The notes under the pieces are model-generated. The model had not been told where the DNA came from. It did no database searches and saw only the letters and a list, made by a program, of their open reading frames with translations. Below are positions 1 through 6,522 of a DNA stretch of 6,600 nt, piece by piece. The position numbers were made by a program, and so were the translations under genes. The first letter of the stretch is position 1. Every line of letters begins with the position of its first letter. Source of the DNA: an uncultured Acidimicrobium sp. Lineage in GTDB: Bacteria > Actinomycetota > Acidimicrobiia > Acidimicrobiales > Ilumatobacteraceae. The stretch covers positions 1 through 6,600 of the forward strand of contig CAINTF010000233.1 of the NCBI GenBank assembly GCA_903853285.1. The letters are read 5' to 3'.

Positions 1-1
1 A

Positions 2-619
2 TCGCCAGTCGTCGCGGTGAGAACAGTGCGGGTCGAAGGCGCAAAATATGCGGACTCCGCATTGGTGCGAAGTGTTTCTGACTCGTTAAAGGGAAAGTCG
101 GTGCTTACCGTCGATACAAAAACCGCGAGTGAAAGGCTTGAGAGTGATCCATGGATTAAATTCGCTCGGATTACGACAAGCTTTCCAAGCAGCGCATTGA
201 TTCAGATCAACGAAAGAATTCCAGTTGCATGGTTTCTTGGTGTCGATAATCGAGCGCGTGTAATTGACGAAGATGGGTTAGTGCTGAGTGTGGTGGACGG
301 GCGACCAACGCAATACATGTGGATTGAAGGAACTGGTCCGAACTTGACCGCAGGGGCGAGTTCGGCAGCCGCATATAGGGCAGCAGGCCAACTGGCGATG
401 TCGCTGCCAAGCGAGCTCGAGCCAATGGTGAAACATTTGGGCGTTGCTGGTACTGAAGAAATCACGATGACCCTTAAAAATGGCACAGTTATCAACTTCG
501 GGGCCCCCGTAGATATGCGTAACAAACTGGTCAATGTTGTGGTCCTACTGCGCCGCCAAGATGTCAACTCAATCGTCAGTATCGATGTATCCACGGGGAC
601 CCCAGTAGTTCAGTCGTGA
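2..619 (+). CDS. ftsQ: Cell division protein FtsQ/DivIB, 5'-truncated by the window edge
   Basis: FtsQ is a bitopic membrane protein of the divisome. Its extracytoplasmic POTRA and beta domains bind FtsB/FtsL (DivIC/FtsL) and help control septal peptidoglycan synthesis. The visible 205 residues begin in the POTRA domain (about residues 5-77): the opening VRTVRVEGA strand, a helix, then DPWIKFARITTSFPSSALIQINERIPVAW. The beta domain follows, with RVIDEDGLVLS and a C-terminal strand ending VSIDVSTGTPVV. The frame is open to the window edge and reads SPVVAV before the GTG at 17, so that GTG is internal; the cytoplasmic tail and membrane helix lie upstream. The stop is TGA at 617-619. Next comes ftsZ with no ftsA between, the usual actinobacterial arrangement. 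Family assignment rests on domain pattern plus position before ftsZ. Confidence 0.9.
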   Translation, partial: SPVVAVRTVRVEGAKYADSALVRSVSDSLKGKSVLTVDTKTASERLESDPWIKFARITTSFPSSALIQINERIPVAWFLGVDNRARVIDEDGLVLSVVDGRPTQYMWIEGTGPNLTAGASSAAAYRAAGQLAMSLPSELEPMVKHLGVAGTEEITMTLKNGTVINFGAPVDMRNKLVNVVVLLRRQDVNSIVSIDVSTGTPVVQS

Positions 620-710
620 TCACAGCCAGCCTGAACGATCAACTAGCCTGTACCCAACATAGGAACCGGCGTTTGTGACAGAGTCAATACCGTTGTCGCA
701 AGTGCTTCGT

Positions 711-717
711 AGGAGGA
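711..717 (+). promoter_or_regulatory. Strong Shine-Dalgarno site of ftsZ
   Basis: AGGAGGA lies 7 nt before the ATG at 725 and matches the anti-Shine-Dalgarno sequence almost perfectly. It fixes the ftsZ start and is the only strong ribosome binding site in the window, in keeping with the high protein level FtsZ needs. The rest of the 105-bp ftsQ-ftsZ gap (620-724) shows no promoter I would call: TAGCCT (644-649) and TACCGT (688-693) fit the loose TANNNT form but have no matching -35 element. Confidence 0.9.
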
Positions 718-724
718 ATACACA

Positions 725-1825
725 ATGGCTGGTGCACCACAAAATTTTTTGGCGGTTATCAAAGTAATCGGAGTTGGTGGGGCGGGCGTTAACGCAATTA
801 ATCGCATGATCGACTCCAATTTGAGGGGCGTCGAATTTGTGGCAGTGAACACCGACGCTCAAGCGTTGTTGATGAGTGATGCAGATTTCAAAATTGACAT
901 TGGTCGAGAGATCACCCGCGGTCTTGGAGCTGGTAGTGATCCAGCAATTGGACAAGATGCAGCCGAAGCAAGTCGCAGCGACATCGAAGAAATCGTTAGT
1001 GGCGCAGACATGGTATTTATTACAGCTGGCGAAGGAGGCGGTACCGGTACTGGTGCAGCTCCAATCATCGCCGAGATCGCTCGTGCTGCAGGTGCGTTGA
1101 CTGTTGGCATTGTGACTCGTCCATTTGGATTTGAAGGTCGCCGCCGCGCAATGCAGGCCGAAGCAGGTATCGCAAAGTTGCGCGACAAGGTCGACACGTT
1201 GATCATTATTCCAAACGAACGACTCTTGTCGGTTGCTACTGAGAAGACAAGTTTGCTCGATGCGTTTAAGCGCGCAGATGAAGTGCTGTTGCAAGGCGTT
1301 GCTGGTATCACCAACTTGATCACGACACCAGGTCTGATCAACACCGACTTTGCCGACGTAAAAATGATTTTGACAAATGCTGGTACCGCATTGATGGGTA
1401 CGGGTAAGGCAAAGGGCGATAATCGCGCGATTGCAGCTGCAACTGCCGCGATTAACTCACCGTTGCTTGAATCGTCAATTGAGGGCGCACGCGGTATTTT
1501 GCTCAATATCACTGGTCCATCCGACATGGGCTTGTTCGAACTGAATGCTGCGGCAGAAATCGTGCATGCAGTGGCTCACCAAGATGCAAACATCATTTTC
1601 GGCACCGTTATCAATGACGAACTCGAAGACGAAGTACAGGTAACAGTGATTGCTGCAGGGTTCGATCGTTCGGATTCGGGCATGTCGCGTTCGGCGAGGG
1701 GCGACGGTCGTGCCGATACACGCGGCGAACCACGTGGAAGTCGGATTAAAGAGTTGTTCGGCACTGGTGAGGATCCATTGCGTGATTCTTCTGACGGCTT
1801 TGACGTTCCAGACTTCTTGAAGTAA
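725..1825 (+). CDS. ftsZ: Cell division GTPase FtsZ
   Basis: FtsZ is the tubulin-like GTPase that polymerises into the cytokinetic ring and recruits the divisome at the inner face of the membrane. The 366 residues are complete. They show the N-terminal GTP-binding fold ([14 protein letters not shown], 15-28), NTDAQAL (42-48), the AGSDP loop (69-73) and the tubulin signature GGGTGTG (104-110). The catalytic T7 loop is NTDFAD (206-211), with Asp208 and Asp211 in place. The C-terminal domain ends near residue 314. A short linker rich in Arg, Gly, Asp and Ser (about 315-358) leads to the conserved tail FDVPDFLK (359-366), the docking site for SepF and other partners. Glu rather than Met precedes the signature (AGEGGGTG), as I recall for mycobacterial FtsZ. 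The ATG start is set by the AGGAGGA site. No key residue is missing. Confidence 0.99.
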   Translation: MAGAPQNFLAVIKVIGVGGAGVNAINRMIDSNLRGVEFVAVNTDAQALLMSDADFKIDIGREITRGLGAGSDPAIGQDAAEASRSDIEEIVSGADMVFITAGEGGGTGTGAAPIIAEIARAAGALTVGIVTRPFGFEGRRRAMQAEAGIAKLRDKVDTLIIIPNERLLSVATEKTSLLDAFKRADEVLLQGVAGITNLITTPGLINTDFADVKMILTNAGTALMGTGKAKGDNRAIAAATAAINSPLLESSIEGARGILLNITGPSDMGLFELNAAAEIVHAVAHQDANIIFGTVINDELEDEVQVTVIAAGFDRSDSGMSRSARGDGRADTRGEPRGSRIKELFGTGEDPLRDSSDGFDVPDFLK

Positions 1826-1837
1826 CAACTTCGGATG

Positions 1838-1855
1838 GTTGGCGCATTCGCCAGC
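1838..1855 (+). promoter_or_regulatory. Small hairpin in the ftsZ-yggS gap, just before the yggS GTG
   Basis: TGGCG (1840-1844) pairs with CGCCA (1849-1853) around a CATT loop. The stem extends by a T-G wobble (1839/1854) and a G-C pair (1838/1855), giving seven pairs. No T-tract follows (AAAATCTC), so an intrinsic terminator is unlikely. The stem sits where the yggS ribosome binding site should be and could restrain initiation at the GTG at 1864 unless ribosomes arrive from upstream. The hairpin is visible; its role is inference. Confidence 0.4.
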
Positions 1856-1863
1856 AAAATCTC

Positions 1864-2535
1864 GTGAACCAGATACTTGTAGCAACCCGAGTTGCCGAAC
1901 TACGCGATCGAATAACGCGCGCAGGTGGAGTAGGGGTTGGCATTGTTGCGGTTACTAAAACCTTTGGGATCGATGCGTGGAACGACGCAAAATTCGCTGG
2001 CTGTGAGGCAGTTGGCGAAAACTATGCCCAAGAATTGATTGCCAAATCGCAGCAAATCGACCGTATTGATCGACTGCCCGTTCATTTCATCGGGCAATTA
2101 CAAACGAATAAAATCAAGTCGCTGTTTGACATCGTGGACGTGTGGCAGTCAGTAGACAGGGCATCAGTAGTAACCGAGCTTGTGAAGCGTCATGCAGGTA
2201 GAGCAACGAGTGGGCGGTGCGAAATGCTGTTGCAGGTCAATACCACCAGCGAAATTGACAAGGGCGGTTGTGACCCTGCCGAGGCGAAAACCCTTGTGGA
2301 CCAGGCCCGTCAAGGCGGACTGGATGTTACGGGTCTCATGACGGTTGGCCCGACGGACATGGATCCAGTAAAGACCCGTGCCGCTTTTCGGTTACTCAAT
2401 GAAATGGCTCAGGACCTAGGGGTCCAGCATCTGTCGATGGGCATGACGGCCGATGTTGAGATTGCGGTTGAGGAAGGATCCACATTGGTAAGGGTTGGAA
2501 CAGCGCTCTTTGGCCAACGTCCACGTTCGGTCTAG
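1864..2535 (+). CDS. yggS: Pyridoxal 5'-phosphate homeostasis protein, YggS/YlmE/PLPBP family
   Basis: Members of this cytoplasmic family bind PLP on a single-domain fold III TIM barrel. They have no known enzyme activity and buffer PLP and amino-acid/keto-acid balance. The 223 residues match the family's usual length. Visible motifs are the PLP lysine in VAVTKT (Lys32), GENYAQE (51-57), HFIGQLQTNK (74-83), LLQVNTTSEIDKGG (122-135), GLMTVGP (157-163) and the phosphate-binding SMGMTADVE (191-199) with GSTLVRVGTALFG (205-217). The GTG at 1864 is the first usable start in frame and gives a family-like N-terminus. No Shine-Dalgarno precedes it; a hairpin and a mini-ORF ending in an overlapping GTGA do. 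It lies between ftsZ and sepF, as ylmE lies before sepF in Firmicutes. pgeF/ylmD, often its upstream neighbour, is absent. Confidence 0.95.
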   Translation: MNQILVATRVAELRDRITRAGGVGVGIVAVTKTFGIDAWNDAKFAGCEAVGENYAQELIAKSQQIDRIDRLPVHFIGQLQTNKIKSLFDIVDVWQSVDRASVVTELVKRHAGRATSGRCEMLLQVNTTSEIDKGGCDPAEAKTLVDQARQGGLDVTGLMTVGPTDMDPVKTRAAFRLLNEMAQDLGVQHLSMGMTADVEIAVEEGSTLVRVGTALFGQRPRSV

Positions 2536-2545
2536 TTGGGTGTTG

Positions 2546-2551
2546 TAACCT
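2546..2551 (+). promoter_or_regulatory. Possible -10 element for a leaderless sepF transcript
   Basis: TAACCT fits the actinobacterial TANNNT -10 form and ends 7 nt before the ATG at 2559, about where transcription would start on that codon. There is no clear -35 element or extended -10 TG, and the hexamer is only a partial match to TATAAT. The lack of a Shine-Dalgarno upstream of sepF makes the idea reasonable, but a match this loose occurs often by chance. Confidence 0.25.
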
Positions 2552-2558
2552 TCTAGTG

Positions 2559-3113
2559 ATGTCAATGTTTCGACGCGCAATGGACTATTTGGGTCTTGGC
2601 CCGGATGACGCCTATGACGACTATGACGCTTCGATAGCAGTTGAGCGCCCTGCTGCGCGTAATACGCGTGGTGGCGGAGCGGTAAGACGCCCTCAGCCTC
2701 AGCAATATGTCGATGACTACGAAGATGAAATTGAAGACGAGTACGAAGAAGCACCTCGTCCAAGAACTCCTGCGCGACCTACTGGGCGCGCGCAAGCACA
2801 ACGTGATGATTCGAGTGTGCAGTTGCGCCCAAGTGGCTCAAGCACAGGTGGCACGGTGCGCAAACTCACGCAGACAACTGCAGAGCCAGTTGCTATTCGT
2901 CCAACTCGCTACGACCAAGCAAAAGAAATCGCAGACATGCTGCGATCTGGTCAGCCAGTAGCAATGAACATCGGTGCTGCAGATTCAGAAATTGCGCGAC
3001 GACTGATTGATTTTGCTAGTGGAGTTACTTACGGAATCGAAGGCAAAATGGAAAAGATTGCACCAGGTGTATTTTTGTTGACACCTCGTGGCACACGCGT
3101 TATTCGTGATTGA
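2559..3113 (+). CDS. sepF: Cell division protein SepF (YlmF), membrane anchor of FtsZ
   Basis: SepF binds the FtsZ C-terminal tail and tethers it to the membrane; in Actinobacteria, which lack FtsA, it is an essential anchor. Read from the ATG at 2559 the protein has 184 residues. The N-terminal MSMFRRAMDYLGLG is the membrane-binding amphipathic helix. A long linker (about 15-112) has acidic runs (DDAYDDYD, VDDYEDEIEDEYEE) followed by Arg/Pro/Gln-rich segments. The SepF core (about 113-182) shows RPTRYDQAKEIADML, PVAMNIG, RRLIDFASGVTYGIEGKMEKI and VFLLTPRG. Three starts are in frame: GTG 2556, ATG 2559 and ATG 2565. None has a Shine-Dalgarno; 2559 is chosen because it gives the usual MS(x)F opening. 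yggS ends 23 bp upstream, and yggT begins inside the sepF end, so the three are probably co-expressed. Confidence 0.95.
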   Translation: MSMFRRAMDYLGLGPDDAYDDYDASIAVERPAARNTRGGGAVRRPQPQQYVDDYEDEIEDEYEEAPRPRTPARPTGRAQAQRDDSSVQLRPSGSSTGGTVRKLTQTTAEPVAIRPTRYDQAKEIADMLRSGQPVAMNIGAADSEIARRLIDFASGVTYGIEGKMEKIAPGVFLLTPRGTRVIRD

Positions 3114-3357
3114 AATTCTTTGCTCCCTCGTAGGTCTGTATACGTACCTCATTATCGGAAGAGTGATTCTTTCGTGGTTTCCTGCCAACCCCAACGGACC
3201 TCTCGGTCAGGTTGTGCGAGTCGTGATGATGTTGACCGATCCCGTGCTTCTGCCAGTGCGACGTGCGTTGCCTTTTGCTGGGCCGCTTGATCTTTCACCC
3301 CTTGTGGTGCTGCTGTTTTTGCAGATAGTCGTACAAGGCTTATTGCTTCGCTGCTAG
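3106..3357 (+). CDS. yggT: YggT/YlmG family small integral membrane protein
   Basis: This family of two-helix membrane proteins sits beside sepF in many bacteria and is linked to membrane or nucleoid organisation at division; the biochemical role is not settled. From the GTG at 3106 the protein has 83 residues. Helix 1 (about 3-24) runs into RVILSWFPANPNGPLG (19-34), the signature loop holds LTDPVLLPVRRALP (43-56), and DLSPLVVLLFLQIVVQGLL (62-80) forms helix 2. The chosen start overlaps the sepF end by 8 bp. An earlier in-frame GTG at 3088 would add six residues and a 26-bp overlap. Neither has a Shine-Dalgarno, so translation probably depends on ribosomes finishing sepF. No ylmH or divIVA follows; the next gene is ileS. 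Confidence 0.88.
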   Translation: MIEILCSLVGLYTYLIIGRVILSWFPANPNGPLGQVVRVVMMLTDPVLLPVRRALPFAGPLDLSPLVVLLFLQIVVQGLLLRC

Positions 3358-3374
3358 GCATCAAGCCAGTAGCA
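3352..3374 (+). promoter_or_regulatory. Imperfect hairpin across the yggT stop codon
   Basis: TGCTA (3352-3356) pairs with TAGCA (3370-3374), and inside it GGC (3357-3359) pairs with GCC (3365-3367) around an ATCAA loop, with a two-base AG bulge on the 3' side. The following sequence has short T runs (ATTTGCCTTT) but no continuous T-tract. It may slow or partly stop transcription leaving the division genes, or protect the mRNA 3' end. It lies just upstream of the presumed ileS -10. Its function is inferred only from position. Confidence 0.3.
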
Positions 3375-3386
3375 CGCATTTGCCTT

Positions 3387-3392
3387 TACAAT
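3387..3392 (+). promoter_or_regulatory. -10 element of a probable leaderless ileS promoter
   Basis: TACAAT matches five of six bases of TATAAT, including the key A2 and T6. It ends 8 nt before the ileS GTG at 3401, so transcription would begin at or within a base or two of the start codon. No Shine-Dalgarno lies between yggT and ileS (GACGCACC precedes the GTG), which fits leaderless translation, common in Actinobacteria. No good -35 hexamer is seen 16-18 nt upstream, as is often true of actinobacterial housekeeping promoters. Confidence 0.55.
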
Positions 3393-3400
3393 GACGCACC

Positions 3401-6400
3401 GTGACTTATCCAAAGGTTGATCCTCAACCGAACTTTCCGGCAGTCGAAAACGAGACGCTTGATTTTTGGGCTTCCGATGGAACCTTCCAAGCTTCGATTG
3501 ATCAGCGCGATGCCGGCACCAATGGTGCAAACGAATATGTGTTTTATGACGGACCACCGTTTGCCAATGGTTTACCGCATTACGGGCACTTACTCACTGG
3601 GTTTGTGAAAGATGCGGTTCCTCGATATCAAACGATGCAGGGTAAGCGAGTTGAGCGCCGCTTTGGATGGGATTGCCATGGTTTGCCAGCAGAAGCAGAA
3701 GCAGAGAGACAGTTAGGGATTTCTGGACGGCAAGCAATCACCGACTTTGGTATTGACAAATTTAATGAGTACTGCAGAGAATCTGTGCTTCGTTACACCG
3801 GAGATTGGGAGCGCTATGTAACCCGCCAAGCTCGTTGGGTTGATTTTGCTCACGATTACAAAACGCTCGATGTTTCATACATGGAAAGTGTGATGTGGGC
3901 ATTTAAGACGCTGTGGGACAAGGGTCTGATTTATGAAGGATTTCGTGTGCTGCCGTATTCGTGGGCACTTGAAACTCCTTTGTCAAACACAGAAACACGC
4001 ATGGATGATGCGTACAAGCAAGTGCAAGATCCAGCACTGACTGTTGCGTTCGTGCTCGAGACCGGCGAATCACTACTTGCATGGACTACAACGCCATGGA
4101 CATTGCCGAGCAACTTGGCTCTTGCAGTTGCACCAGACGTGAGTTATGTGCGAGTGCGCCACAACGGAACCATATACATCTTGGCCGAAGCGCGACTCGG
4201 TGCGTATGAAAAAGAATTGGAAGGCGCAGAAGTTATCGATTCGATGCTTGGATCAGCTCTCGTCGGCCGCACGTACACGCCAATGTTTTCTTACTTTGCC
4301 GATCAGCCAGATGCTTTTCGAATTATTGCGGGAGATTTCGTAACGACAGATGATGGCACCGGGGTCGTGCATCTTGCACCTGGCTTTGGCGAGGACGACC
4401 AACGCGTCTGCAGCGAAAACGGTATCGGACTCGTTGTCCCAGTCGATAGTCGCGGATTGTTCACAAGTGAAGTTCCAGACTTCTTTGGAATGTTGGTGTT
4501 CGATGCCAACCCATTGATTATTCGCGAACTTAAATCGCGTGGTGTCGTATTGCGTCACGAAACATACGATCATGCATATCCGCATTGCTGGCGCACGGGG
4601 AAGCCACTCATCTATAAAGCTGTGAGCTCTTGGTTTGTCAATGTGACTGCGGTGAAAGAGCGCATGGTCGCATTGAACGAAGAAATCACTTGGGTGCCCG
4701 ATCACTTGAAACACGGAAGTTTTGGTAAGTGGCTTGAGAATGCACGCGATTGGACGATCAGTCGCAATCGTTTTTGGGGCTCACCGATACCTGTGTGGCG
4801 CAGTGATGATCCCGCGTATCCGCGTATTGATGTGTATGGGAGTCTCGCGGACCTCGAGCGTGATTTTGGTGTCACAGTCACCGAATTGCATCGCCCTGTT
4901 GTCGATGACCTAGTCCGACCAAACCCAGACGATCCAACGGGGAAGTCGATGATGCGCAGGGTTCCTGAAGTTCTGGACTGCTGGTTTGAGAGTGGCTCAA
5001 TGCCGTTTGCTCAAGTGCATTATCCGTTTGAAAATCAGGAATGGTTTGATCAGCACTATCCAGGTGACTTCATAGTTGAATACATCGGTCAAACACGTGG
5101 CTGGTTTTACACGCTGCATGTTTTGGCAACTGCATTGTTTGATCGACCCGCTTTTTCTACATGTGTCAGCCACGGAATCGTGTTGGGTGATGACGGCGCA
5201 AAGATGTCCAAGAGTCTTCGCAACTATCCAGACCCTATGAACGTGTTTGATACGTATGGCGCTGATGCCATGCGTTGGTATCTGTTGTCTTCGTCAATTT
5301 TGCGTGGATCTGACTTCGCCGTAACCGAAGAAGGTATTCGCGACACGGTTCGTCAAGTGATGTTGCCGTTGTGGAACAGCTGGTATTTCTTGTCGCTCTA
5401 CGCCAACGCGGAGTCAATGACGGGTGAGGTTCGCTACGACTCAACGAATGTCTTAGATCGCTATGTGTTTTCAAAATTGAAGCGTTTGATTGAAGACACG
5501 ACGGTGTCGATGGATCAGTACGACATCTTCAATGCTTGCCAACAAGTTCGTACGTTTTTAGATGTTCTGACAAATTGGTATATCCGGCGAAGTCGCGATC
5601 GATTCTGGAAGGGCGATAAGGACGCAATCGATACGTTGCATACGGTGTTGCAGGTTTTGACTCGCATCGCTGCGCCGTTGTTGCCGTTGACTACCGAAAA
5701 GATTTATAAAGAACTCACTGGAGAACGAAGCGTGCATTTGGAGAACTGGCCAGACGCGAGCATCGTTCCGAGCGATGATGAGCTTGAGAAAGTGATGGAT
5801 CAAGTCCGTGACGTTTGTTCGACAACGTTGTCATTGCGCAAGGTACATTCGCGACGTGTTCGACTACCACTTGGAGAACTGACCGTTGCCTCACCGCTGG
5901 CTAATGCCTTGCAATCGTTTGTTTCGATCATCACCGACGAAGTGAATGTTCATCAAGTGACCCTCACAACCGAACTTGGTCAAGTTGCCAAACATGAATT
6001 GCAACTCATTCCTGCTGCTCTCGGACCGCGCCTTGGCGCCAACACTCAGAAAGTGATTGTTGCGGTGAAGAAGGGCGACTGGTCGATCAACGGAGACGAA
6101 GTAATCGCCGGTGGAGTCGCGCTTGAACCACATGAGTTCCAGGTCAGACTGGTTGCGGCTGCGGGCGATACCGAATTGATTGCAAGTGCTGCACTCGCCG
6201 ACGGTCAAGGAATCGTATTGCTCAACATTGAGCTGACTGATGCACTTCTGGCTGAAGGTGCTGCACGCGACATAGTGCGTATGGTGCAGCAAGCTCGACG
6301 TGAAGCAGGGTTGGCGGTTTCGGATCGCATTAATTTGACACTCGGATTACCAGAGTCACTCCAGTCACAAGTGTCCCAATTTGAGCCCTACATTGCCTCT

Positions 6401-6499
6401 GAAACCCTTGCTCAGCGCATTGAGTGGGTTCAGGGCCTACATCCAACTGGGGATTTGGATGGGAATCCCGTCCATATAGGTGTCGATCAAGTACGGTAA
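3401..6499 (+). CDS. ileS: Isoleucyl-tRNA synthetase, type 2 (HYGH, eukaryote-like)
   Basis: This cytoplasmic class I synthetase charges tRNA-Ile and hydrolyses mischarged Val-tRNA-Ile. All 1032 residues are present, the length usual for IleRS2. The HIGH motif is HYGH (60-63) in [14 protein letters not shown], followed by GWDCHGLP (89-96). The CP1 editing domain carries [11 protein letters not shown] (228-238) and [17 protein letters not shown] (317-333). [10 protein letters not shown] (451-460), WFESGSMPF (528-536) and KMSKS (601-605) complete the catalytic core. The anticodon-binding helical region includes [13 protein letters not shown] (724-736), and the C-terminal part has [18 protein letters not shown] (954-971). 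[14 protein letters not shown] (185-198) has none of the zinc-binding cysteines found there in some relatives. The GTG at 3401 gives a typical N-terminus. There is no space for a T-box leader in the 43-bp gap after yggT. Confidence 0.98.
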   Translation: MTYPKVDPQPNFPAVENETLDFWASDGTFQASIDQRDAGTNGANEYVFYDGPPFANGLPHYGHLLTGFVKDAVPRYQTMQGKRVERRFGWDCHGLPAEAEAERQLGISGRQAITDFGIDKFNEYCRESVLRYTGDWERYVTRQARWVDFAHDYKTLDVSYMESVMWAFKTLWDKGLIYEGFRVLPYSWALETPLSNTETRMDDAYKQVQDPALTVAFVLETGESLLAWTTTPWTLPSNLALAVAPDVSYVRVRHNGTIYILAEARLGAYEKELEGAEVIDSMLGSALVGRTYTPMFSYFADQPDAFRIIAGDFVTTDDGTGVVHLAPGFGEDDQRVCSENGIGLVVPVDSRGLFTSEVPDFFGMLVFDANPLIIRELKSRGVVLRHETYDHAYPHCWRTGKPLIYKAVSSWFVNVTAVKERMVALNEEITWVPDHLKHGSFGKWLENARDWTISRNRFWGSPIPVWRSDDPAYPRIDVYGSLADLERDFGVTVTELHRPVVDDLVRPNPDDPTGKSMMRRVPEVLDCWFESGSMPFAQVHYPFENQEWFDQHYPGDFIVEYIGQTRGWFYTLHVLATALFDRPAFSTCVSHGIVLGDDGAKMSKSLRNYPDPMNVFDTYGADAMRWYLLSSSILRGSDFAVTEEGIRDTVRQVMLPLWNSWYFLSLYANAESMTGEVRYDSTNVLDRYVFSKLKRLIEDTTVSMDQYDIFNACQQVRTFLDVLTNWYIRRSRDRFWKGDKDAIDTLHTVLQVLTRIAAPLLPLTTEKIYKELTGERSVHLENWPDASIVPSDDELEKVMDQVRDVCSTTLSLRKVHSRRVRLPLGELTVASPLANALQSFVSIITDEVNVHQVTLTTELGQVAKHELQLIPAALGPRLGANTQKVIVAVKKGDWSINGDEVIAGGVALEPHEFQVRLVAAAGDTELIASAALADGQGIVLLNIELTDALLAEGAARDIVRMVQQARREAGLAVSDRINLTLGLPESLQSQVSQFEPYIASETLAQRIEWVQGLHPTGDLDGNPVHIGVDQVR

Positions 6500-6522
6500 A
6501 GCGCCAAGTTCGAGAGGGAAAC

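Noticed and set aside
17..19. GTG as the start of ftsQ
   Set aside because: The frame is open upstream and reads SPVVAV into the POTRA strand, and a start here would remove the membrane helix. The gene begins before the window.
616..623. Perfect palindrome GTGATCAC across the ftsQ stop codon
   Set aside because: An 8-bp palindrome is expected by chance in a window this size. It has no loop for an RNA hairpin and no second copy nearby.
659..687. Minus-strand promoter-like pair in the ftsQ-ftsZ gap: TTGACT, 17-bp spacer, TCCTAT
   Set aside because: The -10 matches only three of six bases and lacks the essential second-position A. There is no gene on that strand to serve.
1001..1060. Glu instead of Met before the FtsZ tubulin signature as an unusual substitution
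   Set aside because: As I recall, mycobacterial FtsZ also reads [10 protein letters not shown], so it is normal for the phylum rather than novel.
620..1294. Long open frame of 224 codons on the minus strand over ftsZ
   Set aside because: It lies opposite well-conserved ftsZ codons, has a Cys/Thr/Ser/Asn-rich composition unlike a real protein here, and has no recognisable motif. It is a codon-bias shadow.
859..1527. Second minus-strand open frame of 222 codons within ftsZ
   Set aside because: It is a mirror of ftsZ in another frame, with a low-complexity Ser/Ala/Pro composition and no family signature.
3391..3420. Short ORF from the ATG at 3391 (MTHRDLSKG) overlapping the ileS start in another frame
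   Set aside because: Its ATG overlaps the proposed -10 element, so the likely ileS transcript would not contain it. It has no ribosome site.
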